Part shown: in pieces, positions 1-8,062 of the stretch
Layout: each line of letters begins with the position of its first letter
How positions within the stretch are numbered: the stretch's first letter is position 1
Program-made: the position numbers and the translations under genes
Source: a virus
Direction: 5' to 3' (one strand)
DNA: 23,113 nucleotides
Virus record (IMG/VR): IMGVR_UViG_3300042197_004161
Location: 1-23,113 of that record
The notes under the pieces: generated by a model
Seen by the model: only the letters and a program-made list of their open reading frames with translations
The model's database searches: none
Told to the model about the DNA's origin: nothing

Positions 1-1317
1 TATGTTGCCGCTGACCGAAAGTCCAGTCAAAGTGCCCACGCTGGTTATATTGGGCTGAGCATTCGTCAGCAGCGTACCAGTGATATTTGTACCAATAAGG
101 TTGCCACCGGTGATGTTGCCTGTGGCGTCAACTCGACCTGCTGTAGTTAAATTGCCACCAACCACATTACCAGTAGCAGCTACCTGACCTGCTGTGGTCA
201 AGTTGCCACCTGTGACGTTGCCAGTGGCTGTTATTAAACCAGACGTTCCAAGATTTCCAACATTGGCATTGCCAGCAATGTTGGCAAAACCGGTAGCAGT
301 TATATTGCCTACACTGAGATCACTGATGCTGAGGTTACCAATGATACCGCTGTTGGCAATTACATAGTCGCCCTGGATATTGCCCACGGCACTGACATTA
401 CCGGCACTGATGTTGCCGGTCACTGCTAGGGATGTCAGTGTACCAACACTGGTAATGTTGGGCTGCGACGCAGTGGTTAAAGTACCCGAAATATTGGTAC
501 CTGATAAATTACCGCCTGTGATGTTACCTGTGGCTGTTATTACACCAGCGGTGTCAAGATTTCCCACAGTAGCATTGCCGGTTACTGCAATTTGTCCAGC
601 TGTGCTTATATTTCCAGCTGCGGCATTGCCAGTAACGGCCAAGGAACCACTAGTCGTCAAGTTGCCGCCCGACACATTGCCCGTGGCTGCTACCACACCT
701 GCTGTGGTTATATTTCCACCTGAAACGTTGCCCGTAGCGGTCACCGTGCCGGCTGTAGTTACATTTCCACCTGCTACGTTCCCGGTGGCCGTAATAGCGC
801 CGCTGGTTCCAAGATTTCCCACATTAGCGTTGCCAGAAACTCCCAGAGTTCCTGAGACATTTGCACCCAAAGTTGTGACAACAAACACATTGGCAGTACC
901 GCCCACCGATGTGTTGACATTGCCGTCGGCTACTGGAATGCTGACATTGCTTGTGCCATTAGCAATACTAGAGGTGCTGATTGAAACATTGCTGGCAGAA
1001 GTCAGTCTACCATATTGGTCTACTGTAAAAACACCAACGTTGGTGGCGCTGCCGCTGGTACCACCATAGGTACCCGCTGCCACACCAGTGGTACTCAGCG
1101 TGGCCACGATACTAGTTGTGCCACTGCCGGTTACGTTTCCACTCAGCGTTATGGTTTGATTTTGAGTGAGATCAACGACTGAAACTGTGCCATTATCAAT
1201 CTTGGTATACAGCTTGCCATCAAATGTATTGATGGCCAATTCACCCAAACTTAAATTAGCGGTACTGGGTATCGTATTAGCTACTGCACTTCTTTTTAAT
1301 AATATTGTATTAGCCAC
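1..1317 (-). CDS. Repeat-rich tail fibre-like protein, GTG start, C-terminus cut by window edge
   Basis: The open frame runs 439 codons from a GTG at 1317 to the left edge without a stop. The start is supported by GAGGAATAAACT directly before the GTG, which gives a Shine-Dalgarno at normal spacing that overlaps the TGA of the upstream gene. The N-terminus, MANTILLKRSAVANTIPS then LGELAINTFDGKLYTK, is a form common at the head of aquatic phage fibre proteins. Residues about 162-266 are 17-residue repeats of the type GNVSGGNITTAGVVAAT, and the series resumes at 349. The motif QPNITSVGTL occurs twice and is shared with the 2989..4992 protein. Likely an extended beta-structured, trimeric fibre or its adaptor; this role is inferred from composition and neighbours. 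The distal domain is outside the window. Confidence 0.85.
   Translation of the reverse strand, partial: MANTILLKRSAVANTIPSTANLSLGELAINTFDGKLYTKIDNGTVSVVDLTQNQTITLSGNVTGSGTTSIVATLSTTGVAAGTYGGTSGSATNVGVFTVDQYGRLTSASNVSISTSSIANGTSNVSIPVADGNVNTSVGGTANVFVVTTLGANVSGTLGVSGNANVGNLGTSGAITATGNVAGGNVTTAGTVTATGNVSGGNITTAGVVAATGNVSGGNLTTSGSLAVTGNAAAGNISTAGQIAVTGNATVGNLDTAGVITATGNITGGNLSGTNISGTLTTASQPNITSVGTLTSLAVTGNISAGNVSAVGNIQGDYVIANSGIIGNLSISDLSVGNITATGFANIAGNANVGNLGTSGLITATGNVTGGNLTTAGQVAATGNVVGGNLTTAGRVDATGNITGGNLIGTNITGTLLTNAQPNITSVGTLTGLSVSGNI
520..834 (-). repeat. 51-bp (17-residue) tandem repeats in fibre gene
   Basis: Six successive degenerate units, each beginning with GN and containing a second GN five residues on, followed by T/S-T-A/S-G. 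The phase is kept, so the protein stays in frame. The same unit resumes near residue 349, exactly 11 unit lengths (187 residues) after the first GNANVGNLGTSG. Confidence 0.8.
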
Positions 1318-1327
1318 AGTTTATTCC

Positions 1328-2977
1328 TCAGAACGTCCCACCCTCAAGGGTTTGATCGTCATTTACAATTTTATACCAGCTCGTCCAAACGCCATCTAGA
1401 TAGCTCCTGGCCCACTGTAATTTGACATTTGTCACTGTCACTGTGCCAGGAAAAAATATCTGCGTTACTCCATCTGTTTCGCTGGCCACTTGCAACAAAC
1501 CTTTAAACACAGAACTATCTAAAGGTGTGCCGGTTGTGCCAGACCAACTAGTTCTATTTACCTTGTACACGCCCATTTCTGTCAGGGTATCCCAATTATC
1601 AGTATCGGATCCGCGCTGTGCCATTACTCGAGTCAACGCACGGCCATCGCCTACGAACATATTACCAGTAATATTGCCGGAAACTGTGAGATTTCCTAAG
1701 ATATTTGCGCCGGAGGTATTAACCACCATCACATTACTGGTCCCGCCTACGCTGATCAGGACAGGTCCATCGGTTTGCGGGATAGTTACATTACTGGTTC
1801 CGTTGCCCAGGAAGCTACCCGACGGGAGATTTGTAAGTCCAGAACCATCACCAAAAAAAGCGTTTGCTGTGACAGAATTGGCTGTAACACTGCCAGAGAT
1901 ATTGGCGTTGGCTGTAGTGATTGAATCTGATGTAACTGTGGTATTGCCTACAGAAACATTGCCGGCGGTGATGTTACCTGAAATATTGGCGGTTGAGGTG
2001 GTTAAGGCGTCATTAGTAAGCGATGTATTACCCACGTTGACAGCATTGCCTGTTACAGTGGTATTGCCTACACTGACAGCACTATCTGTAACTGTGGTAT
2101 TGCCAACCGTAACACTGTTGCCCGTGACACTGGTATTGCCTACACTGACGCTGTTGCCTGTTACAGTGGTATTGCCTACACTGACAGCACTATCTGTAAC
2201 TGTGGTATTGCCAACCGTAACACTGTTGCCCGTGACACTGGTATTGCCTACACTGACGCTGTTGCCTGTGACGCTAGTGTTGCCCACTGTTACAGCATTG
2301 CCTGTAATAGCAGTGTTGCCCACACTGACACTATTACTTGTTACACTGGTGTTACCAACACTGATGTTGTTACTAGATATAGAAGTATTGCCTACTGTTA
2401 CAGCATTACCTGTTATCTCAGTGTTGCCCACTGATACGTTGCCAGAACTTATAGTGGTATTACCAGTGGAGATAGCATTGCCAGTGATGGATGTGTTGCC
2501 GGTGGAAATAGTGTTACCAGTGATGGTAGTATTGCCGGTGGAGATAGTGTTCCCACTGATGGTAGTATTGCCGGTGGAAATAGTGTTACCGGTAGTCGTA
2601 GTAGTATTACCGGCTGCTCCGCCAATGCTTGACAGAGTTTGGGATATTTTGGTCCAGGTTCTTAGAGTTGAATTGTAACGATAAGTGTAAGTTCCATCGT
2701 TATAGATTTCATTTACCACCCAGGAAGCGTAGGTGCCGGTGCCGGTAATATCAGTAATGGTAACATTCATGACACCGGTGGCAGAATTATACCCGGTAAC
2801 AGTACCAGCCATTTTAAAATTGTTTTGGTTGGTGCTGCTGCCGCTGCGGGCTATCAAAACATTCCTATTGGGTACATATGATAGTCCGGTGCCAATCGTG
2901 AGAGTAGTAGCGCCGGTAGCTATCGTTAAACTCGTTGTGCTGGTGCTGTTATTTGCTGCTGGTGTAGGAAAAGCCAT
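1328..2977 (-). CDS. Tail fibre-like protein with 12-residue repeats and pyocin-knob-like C-terminus
   Basis: 549 residues. ATG preceded by AAAAGG at about 8 nt. Residues 1-120 form a non-repetitive head ending in a short domain with WVVNEIYNDGTYTYRYN. Residues about 123-325 are a long array of 12-residue units such as VGNTSVTGNSVS, probably a thin beta-rich shaft. Residues 370-450 hold GDGSGLTNLP and GTSNVTIPQTDGPVLISVGG, which recur in the other fibres here. Residues about 452-538 (DTDNWDTLTEMGVYKV, then RSYLDGVWTSWYKI) fit the pyocin-knob pattern found at the tips of phage fibres and R-pyocins, where it contacts surface glycans. A receptor-contact role is therefore likely but inferred. The gene stops 12 nt before the next, and its TGA lies within that gene's ribosome binding site. 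Confidence 0.85.
   Translation of the reverse strand: MAFPTPAANNSTSTTSLTIATGATTLTIGTGLSYVPNRNVLIARSGSSTNQNNFKMAGTVTGYNSATGVMNVTITDITGTGTYASWVVNEIYNDGTYTYRYNSTLRTWTKISQTLSSIGGAAGNTTTTTGNTISTGNTTISGNTISTGNTTITGNTISTGNTSITGNAISTGNTTISSGNVSVGNTEITGNAVTVGNTSISSNNISVGNTSVTSNSVSVGNTAITGNAVTVGNTSVTGNSVSVGNTSVTGNSVTVGNTTVTDSAVSVGNTTVTGNSVSVGNTSVTGNSVTVGNTTVTDSAVSVGNTTVTGNAVNVGNTSLTNDALTTSTANISGNITAGNVSVGNTTVTSDSITTANANISGSVTANSVTANAFFGDGSGLTNLPSGSFLGNGTSNVTIPQTDGPVLISVGGTSNVMVVNTSGANILGNLTVSGNITGNMFVGDGRALTRVMAQRGSDTDNWDTLTEMGVYKVNRTSWSGTTGTPLDSSVFKGLLQVASETDGVTQIFFPGTVTVTNVKLQWARSYLDGVWTSWYKIVNDDQTLEGGTF
2003..2611 (-). repeat. 36-bp (12-residue) tandem repeat array in fibre shaft
   Basis: About 17 degenerate units encoding V-G-N-T-[ST]-[VI]-T-x-[NS]-x-[VI]-[ST]. 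The earliest units, at the protein N-terminal side, are the GNTTISTGNT variant. Units near 2046..2261 are almost identical to each other, the distal ones more diverged. Confidence 0.85.
2046..2261 (-). repeat. Exact 108-bp tandem duplication
   Basis: Bases 2046-2153 and 2154-2261 match at every position on direct comparison. They are equal to three 12-residue units (36 residues), so the frame is preserved. The first 8 bases of a third copy follow before the sequence diverges. Such an exact copy inside an otherwise diverged array indicates a recent event. Confidence 0.9.
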
Positions 2978-2988
2978 CTAGATACCTT

Positions 2989-4992
2989 TTAAAACTCAGG
3001 GGGTAAGAAATCATAAAAGTAATCACTGACCCCATCAGTGACCCACATGTATAACCTTTGGAAACCTGTGTCCGGCTCCTGGAAGAAGAATATATCTCCA
3101 TAAACTAAATTGTCAAAATTGATGTCAGAACCATCGCCTACATAGAAGTGTGTGGCCCAATATGTTTTGCCATTGCCGTCACTGGCCAAATATTGCCCTC
3201 TCGTGCCAAAACTGCCAAGCACATCGGAATAATTTGCGGCAGCGTACACTCCGCCGGCTAACAAGTCGTCTGTGAGAGCCAGATTGCCCGCAAAAACATT
3301 ACCTGAGCTCAAGAGATTGCCGGCCAAAATCAAGTTTGACACTGCCGAGTCAAACGTTAGAGACGAGCTGCCGCCAAATACTCCATTGTTGTTGAACTGT
3401 AGATCGGAGTTGGCACCACCGGGAACACCGCCAAATATATAGGGTTGTCCATTGGCATAATAAATGTTGTCGGTAAGTATGCCGCCAGCAATTACATTGG
3501 CTGCTAGGTTGGCAGATGCGCCCAAGTAAACATTGGCTCGCAGATTGCCATAACTGTCAAATGCCACAACTTCATTGGTGATAGTGGTCCTTGATCCAAA
3601 GCCAAATTCGCCATTGCTGACATCCCACCCCATGAATGCCACTTGGGCCTGCGAATCAAAATAATTTAGAGCAGTGCCAACATCAAACCCAGTGTTGCTG
3701 GTGGGCGGTTCACCGTTGTTGCTGACCTGCAACTGGATGATAGGATCTTGCACACTGAGAGTTTCAACATTGATGTAGACCAAGTTGCCGTCTACTGTAA
3801 GATTGCCAACTGTGGCATTGCCTGAAACATTTAATGCGCTTAGAGTGCCCACAGTGGTGATGTTGGGCTGCGCAGCCGTTGTCAGTGTGCCACTTATCGT
3901 GTTACCTGATAAATTGTTAGCCGATGCATTGCCCGCCACTGTCAACGTCGACAGTGTGCCTAGTTCAGTGATGTTGGGTTGATTGGCAGTGGTTATGATA
4001 CCGGCTATCGAGTTGGCTGACAGCGTATTACTGGTAAGATTCTCTAGCACCGAAACATCAGTGGCCGTTATGTTGCCTGACACCGTAACGGAATTGCTGG
4101 TTTGATCAAATACAAAGGCGCTGCTACCACCAAAGGCACCATTGCTGTTAAACTGTATCTCGGTATTGTTGCCACCAGGCAGTTCTAGATCCCATGGCTG
4201 GCCATTGGCGTAGAGCAGATTATCTGTGAGAACATTGCCTGCAATAACATTGCCTGATATATTTGCCACCGGGGCTGATACCAAAAGATTGGCCGTAACT
4301 GTATTGGCAGTGAAACCACCCGATATAACAATATCGTCGCCGAGTTGAGTCACTACTGCATTGTTGCCCCAAAATAAGGTTCCGCCTTCGTTGGTCAATC
4401 CAGTATTGGCCAAATACAGTGTATTGCCCGCAAGCCAGAGATCTTTCCATTGAAGATCTATGTTGCCCAGGCTGTACACAGCATTGGCCAGGGGCAGTAT
4501 GTTGCCGGCCTGCAGGAGATTGGCTACATTGGCTGTGACTACGTTTAAGTCACGAGTTTGCTGATTGAGAACTGTGTTGCCGTTGGCGGTTAAAACGTTG
4601 CCCTGCAGATTTGCAACAATGGTGTTACCAAAGTTGATGTTACCAAAGAAACTGCCATTCAGCGTGAGATTGCCGTTGATCTCAACGCCACCTGTACCAA
4701 AATAGGCAGATCTAAATCTTAAATCATCAGAACCCAGGCTAAAAGTGTTGTGAAAGCGGGGTAAAACGCTGTTGTTTACCTGCACTACGCCCACGCCCTG
4801 TGGGTTCAATATCAGATTGCCGTTGGTGTTGGTTACCGAGATTTGATTATTGGCAATCTGTATGTTGGAATCAACAGGGCCGTACTGCCACAGCGACGTA
4901 AAGTTTTGATTAACTTTGCTAAAGGCAACGTATAAATCGTCGCCGTCTCCGGTGTCAGGACCGGTACCTGTGTTGATGATCTGCTGTGCCAT
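2989..4992 (-). CDS. Tail fibre-like structural protein
   Basis: 667 residues. The N-terminus (INTGTGPDTGDGDDL, then AFSKVNQNF) is a recurrent head module of fibre-like proteins in aquatic T4-like phages, probably the virion-attachment end. Two copies of a module reading YANGQP, then a glycine-rich stretch, QFN.NG.FGGSS and F.FD occur at about 258-300 and 512-552. LGTLSTLTVAGN and VGTLSALNVSGN are the same repeat type as in the 1..1317 gene. The C-terminus (about 610-667) is aromatic and acidic, ending DFLPPEF, and matches no domain I recognise. An exact late-promoter box TATAAATA lies 18 nt upstream of the ATG. No clear Shine-Dalgarno is visible. Fibre role inferred. Confidence 0.85.
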   Translation of the reverse strand: MAQQIINTGTGPDTGDGDDLYVAFSKVNQNFTSLWQYGPVDSNIQIANNQISVTNTNGNLILNPQGVGVVQVNNSVLPRFHNTFSLGSDDLRFRSAYFGTGGVEINGNLTLNGSFFGNINFGNTIVANLQGNVLTANGNTVLNQQTRDLNVVTANVANLLQAGNILPLANAVYSLGNIDLQWKDLWLAGNTLYLANTGLTNEGGTLFWGNNAVVTQLGDDIVISGGFTANTVTANLLVSAPVANISGNVIAGNVLTDNLLYANGQPWDLELPGGNNTEIQFNSNGAFGGSSAFVFDQTSNSVTVSGNITATDVSVLENLTSNTLSANSIAGIITTANQPNITELGTLSTLTVAGNASANNLSGNTISGTLTTAAQPNITTVGTLSALNVSGNATVGNLTVDGNLVYINVETLSVQDPIIQLQVSNNGEPPTSNTGFDVGTALNYFDSQAQVAFMGWDVSNGEFGFGSRTTITNEVVAFDSYGNLRANVYLGASANLAANVIAGGILTDNIYYANGQPYIFGGVPGGANSDLQFNNNGVFGGSSSLTFDSAVSNLILAGNLLSSGNVFAGNLALTDDLLAGGVYAAANYSDVLGSFGTRGQYLASDGNGKTYWATHFYVGDGSDINFDNLVYGDIFFFQEPDTGFQRLYMWVTDGVSDYFYDFLPPEF

Positions 4993-5010
4993 TTTAAGGT
5001 GCGCCCAGCA

Positions 5011-5018
5011 TATTTATA
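5011..5018 (-). promoter_or_regulatory. T4-type late promoter box, exact TATAAATA
   Basis: Minus-strand TATAAATA in the 50-nt gap between the 809- and 667-residue fibre genes. In T4 the sigma gp55 recognises this box at about -10 with no -35. A start about 6 nt downstream would give a leader of around 13 nt for the 667-residue gene. Confidence 0.65.
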
Positions 5019-5042
5019 GAATTTTGATGTGCGAGATCAGCG

Positions 5043-7472
5043 TCAGTGCTTGCCAACAACTATCTCGATCAAGCCATCATCATTGGCATTTTCTAGACTT
5101 TTACCTATCACTGTGCCCACGCTGGCTTGATTGTTGGTGCGAGCAGCGCCGCTACCAGCACTGACCAACAGATCTCCCTTGCGCACAGGTCCTCGCACAA
5201 AACACTTGACGCGCCCCAACAGTGCCAGCGCCACAGCATGCTCGTGCTCAAGTCCAGAATTCATGAGATATGCCGGAGCTTCGGATACCACACCTGCCAC
5301 AGCAGAACAGTCAGGAATCAAGCATTTTGTGACTTCTTGTGCACCTCCAAATTGCAGTACAGTCCCAGGCGCGTAGTAGGCATCAGCACGATAAAGCTCA
5401 GCCACGTCAGCATACTGTGCCGAGGTGGCTTTGGCAAACACTGTGTTAAAATAGGTTGTGCTGCTGCCAATATTGCCAACACCATTGCTGGCGCCGTTAT
5501 TGATGTTGCCCAAGACAAGATTACCTGTTCCCAGAGTCAAGCCGGCAGGTGTAAACACAGCCACATTGGCCACACCGCTTACAGTCACAGCAATGTTGCC
5601 ATCGGTTGTGGATACTTTGACGTTTGAAGTGCCATTGATGATCTGCGTGGCATCCACACCAGTGAGTTGGCTGCCGTTGCCCAAAAAGTAATTGGCTGAT
5701 ATGTTGCCCGATGCTGTGATGTTGCCTGTTGTGGCAACACTGGTCAAGGATTGAACAGGATCAACACTGAATGTCGTGCCGGTAAGGACCAGTCCGGTGC
5801 CTGCACTGTAGACCTGCGTGGCAGAAAACTGCGTGAATGTTAGATTTGTGTAACCAATTATAAAAGGACCCACTGGCGCAGTCATTACATAGCTTTCGCC
5901 GGCGCCAGTGTTGCCCGAAGTCACATAAAAATAATCGCCTGCGTCTAGAGCATTTGTGTCTTCTGGAGCGTAGGTGTCGGTGTCAGTGCTGCGAGTCAAC
6001 ACCCAAGCGTTGCCCGCATCGCCGGGCACAGTGACAACGTAAACTCCATTTTCATAGGCATTGGTTTGATTATAAATCAAGACACGATCATTGATATTGG
6101 CAGTGACACCATCAATGGTCAGCGCTGCCAGTGCGCCGGTATTGGTCAAAGTTGCACCAACACCGGAGTTAGCACGCAGAGGTTGGGTGAGCCCTGTGCC
6201 GTTAGTCAGGCCTGTGATTTCAGTTCCATTGTACTGGGTAGACAATGTAACACTGTTGGCTGCCGGTGTAGAATAAACTAGATAAGCTAGATTTCCAGTG
6301 ATGCCATTGAAGCTGTTGTCAAACCATAAAACGTCGTTGGTGGACAAACTGTGTGCTGACGACATCACCAAGGTGTTACCTGTGACAATGTCTGTGACAG
6401 TGTGTGTGGTACCACCTTGAACATACGCTGCGTTAAAGCTACCAGCCGAGTCGGGGGATTCCAATCGCACAGGTGTGTGTATGGTTATTCCAGTGCTGGC
6501 CACAGTATCTACATAGAGTTTACTGGCTACGTCGCCAGCTAACACAGGAGATGGTACATTACCTATGGTACCGTTGGTTATGACTACATTACCACTGGGG
6601 GCAAGCACAATGTCAGAGGCGGCTGAGATTCCAAGATCACCCACTGAGCTGATGTTGCCTGTGACATCGCCTGTTACATTACCTGTGAGATCGCCAACAA
6701 CATTGCCTACAATGTCACCAGTGACGTTGCCTGTGACATTGCCTACAATGTTACCCAAGATGTTACCTGTGATATTGCCTGTGATGTTGCCCACCACATT
6801 TCCTGTCAGGGGTCCTACGAAAAATCCATAGTGTGTTTCGGTATTAGCATCCACCAGCACAGTACTGTCTTCTTTCAAGACACTGCCAAAGAGATCGCCC
6901 ACAACACTGCCTGTGACATCACCCGCCACATTGCCAGCGAGATCGCCTACAAAAGTTCCATAGTGTGTTTCGGTATTGGCATCTACCAGCACAGTGCTGT
7001 CTTCTTTCAAGACACTGCCAAAGAGATCTCCCACCACGCTGCCCACAACATCGCCGGTCAAGGGGCCAATAAACCCTGTTGACACAATGCCTTGTGGACC
7101 AAGCTGCACAACATTGGCTACCCCATTGATATCTACCAATATGTTGCCCGATGCAGTGGGTGTTGACAATCTTGTGTTGGCCAGCGGACTTTGTTTGACC
7201 ACGTTAGCATAAGCAATCGCTGCTGAAATGTTGGCCAAAGCGCCACCGTCACCAAGATAATAACCTGCTGTGATATTGCCTATGATGTTGGCTGTGTTGG
7301 CAGTGATGTCATCAATCGTGACATCTTCAAGATTGACGTTGCCAATGGATGCGTTGCCGTTGACGATGAGATTTCCCGTGATTGTGACCTGGTTTGTGTC
7401 CAAGGTCACGATATCCGTAGGGTTTATGGAAACAATGTTGTAATCGCCATCAACGCGCTTGAATGTGGCCAT
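5043..7472 (-). CDS. Large modular tail fibre-like protein
   Basis: 809 residues. ATG abuts the TAG of the upstream gene (TAGATG), with AAAGGA 8 nt ahead. N-terminal GN-rich segment with YYLGDGGALANIS. Residues 151-172 and 195-216 are a near-identical duplicated element (FGSVLKEDSTVLVDANTETH then YG). Residues about 219-275 are four-residue repeats (VTGN/ITGN). Residues about 340-550 form a globular module with INDRVLIYNQTNAYENGVYVV and ltR-type sequence, known from many phage fibres. The C-terminal ~130 residues start at TVFAKATSAQYADVAELY, then PGTVLQFGG, and end LIEIVVGKH, a conserved fibre tail module in aquatic phages. It loosely resembles intramolecular-chaperone/G2-type regions, but I see no clear catalytic pair. 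Fibre role is strong by type, details inferred. Confidence 0.87.
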   Translation of the reverse strand: MATFKRVDGDYNIVSINPTDIVTLDTNQVTITGNLIVNGNASIGNVNLEDVTIDDITANTANIIGNITAGYYLGDGGALANISAAIAYANVVKQSPLANTRLSTPTASGNILVDINGVANVVQLGPQGIVSTGFIGPLTGDVVGSVVGDLFGSVLKEDSTVLVDANTETHYGTFVGDLAGNVAGDVTGSVVGDLFGSVLKEDSTVLVDANTETHYGFFVGPLTGNVVGNITGNITGNILGNIVGNVTGNVTGDIVGNVVGDLTGNVTGDVTGNISSVGDLGISAASDIVLAPSGNVVITNGTIGNVPSPVLAGDVASKLYVDTVASTGITIHTPVRLESPDSAGSFNAAYVQGGTTHTVTDIVTGNTLVMSSAHSLSTNDVLWFDNSFNGITGNLAYLVYSTPAANSVTLSTQYNGTEITGLTNGTGLTQPLRANSGVGATLTNTGALAALTIDGVTANINDRVLIYNQTNAYENGVYVVTVPGDAGNAWVLTRSTDTDTYAPEDTNALDAGDYFYVTSGNTGAGESYVMTAPVGPFIIGYTNLTFTQFSATQVYSAGTGLVLTGTTFSVDPVQSLTSVATTGNITASGNISANYFLGNGSQLTGVDATQIINGTSNVKVSTTDGNIAVTVSGVANVAVFTPAGLTLGTGNLVLGNINNGASNGVGNIGSSTTYFNTVFAKATSAQYADVAELYRADAYYAPGTVLQFGGAQEVTKCLIPDCSAVAGVVSEAPAYLMNSGLEHEHAVALALLGRVKCFVRGPVRKGDLLVSAGSGAARTNNQASVGTVIGKSLENANDDGLIEIVVGKH
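6648..6818 (-). repeat. Tetrapeptide (12-bp) repeat array
   Basis: About 14 consecutive four-residue steps of the form V/I-T/V/L-G-N or G-D, without insertion. The regular period with G and N/D in fixed slots suggests a tight repetitive fold. It is distinct from the 12- and 17-residue repeats of the neighbours. Confidence 0.8.
6825..7022 (-). repeat. Duplicated 22-residue element at 132-bp spacing
   Basis: The coding stretches 6957..7022 and 6825..6890 encode the same residues, from FGSVLKED to TETHYG. They differ at a few third positions, such as gca/gta in context and tcg/tct nearby, so the copy is older than the exact ones elsewhere in the window. Confidence 0.85.
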
Positions 7473-8057
7473 CTATAGATCCTTTCCAGTATTTAGTTGG
7501 TCTAAAAAAACCTGTAGGTCCAGTTTTTCATGGTTTGATATTTTTTCTAGGTCATCAATGCGGGCAGTGGTACTGCCCATTACCCTAACAAACATCTTGT
7601 GCGGGTGTTGCTGCATCACTGTGACCAGTTGTTTGACCCAATTTCCAGTGTATGTGGGCGGGGCTCCTAGGTTTTTATAGTGTTCTGTACCAGCATAAAT
7701 GTTGTTGAAATGCCCGCTTTCGTTGGGGCCAAGATCAAAGCCCAACAGGTAAATCCTGTGATTGTTGTCGTCTGCGGCCAGTGCCGCTGCAATGGGACCC
7801 GAGCTCCAGGCATAATAGGGTTTAGGCACTGGTTGTGCGCCCCAGTCTGCTAATGGTCTGCGCGTATAGAAACGATTTTTCCTGGCATAGCCGCTGAATT
7901 GTATGTCTTTGGCTATGGGAGTATCTGTGGCCACCAAAACATGCACCGTGTTGGTGCGGTAAATGCCGTTGCAGCCGTACACCATGCCGCGCTTCATCAG
8001 ATGATCGGGGTCCACAGCTGATCTGCTTACCCCATTACCCAGTACAAAAGCGGCCAT
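7473..8057 (-). CDS. Conserved phage protein with LGNG/SSGP/LLGFDLG motifs; possible sugar-nucleotide or glycosyltransferase-like enzyme
   Basis: 194 residues, non-repetitive and of enzyme-like composition, unlike its fibre neighbours. The N-terminus VLGNGVSR followed by VYGCNGIYR resembles the nucleotide-binding entry of MptE/DUF115-type and some sialyltransferase-like families. The centre has VATDTPIAKDI, then SSGPIAAALAA and RIYLLGFDLG, an arrangement also seen in such families. PPTYTGNWVKQL follows. No signal peptide or membrane segment is visible. This family assignment is tentative and rests on motif resemblance only. A strong Shine-Dalgarno (AGGGAGGA) is buried in the 3' arm of a hairpin just before the ATG. 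The TAG stop abuts the next gene's ATG. A role in modifying virion or host surface is speculation from context. Confidence 0.8.
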   Translation of the reverse strand: MAAFVLGNGVSRSAVDPDHLMKRGMVYGCNGIYRTNTVHVLVATDTPIAKDIQFSGYARKNRFYTRRPLADWGAQPVPKPYYAWSSGPIAAALAADDNNHRIYLLGFDLGPNESGHFNNIYAGTEHYKNLGAPPTYTGNWVKQLVTVMQQHPHKMFVRVMGSTTARIDDLEKISNHEKLDLQVFLDQLNTGKDL

Positions 8058-8062
8058 AAAAA

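Noticed and set aside
380-1069. 229-residue plus-strand open frame at the left edge
   Set aside because: Antisense shadow of the GTG-started fibre gene. The minus-strand frame has a start signal, a typical fibre N-terminus and runs without a stop to the edge.
520-2611. Regularly spaced short repeats that could suggest a CRISPR array
   Set aside because: Units are contiguous, degenerate, multiples of 3 and inside open frames. There are no unique spacers and no cas genes.
1422-2678. 418-residue open frame on the plus strand, rich in LPVTLVLPT repeats
   Set aside because: It is the antisense of the 12-residue GN-type repeat array. Its own repeats mirror that array, it has no ribosome binding site of note, and all other genes are on the minus strand.
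7485-7500. ACTAAATA-like late box before the 809-residue fibre gene
   Set aside because: Two mismatches, inside the coding end of the previous gene, and the fibre gene already has AAAGGA and a direct TAG|ATG junction that fits coupled translation.
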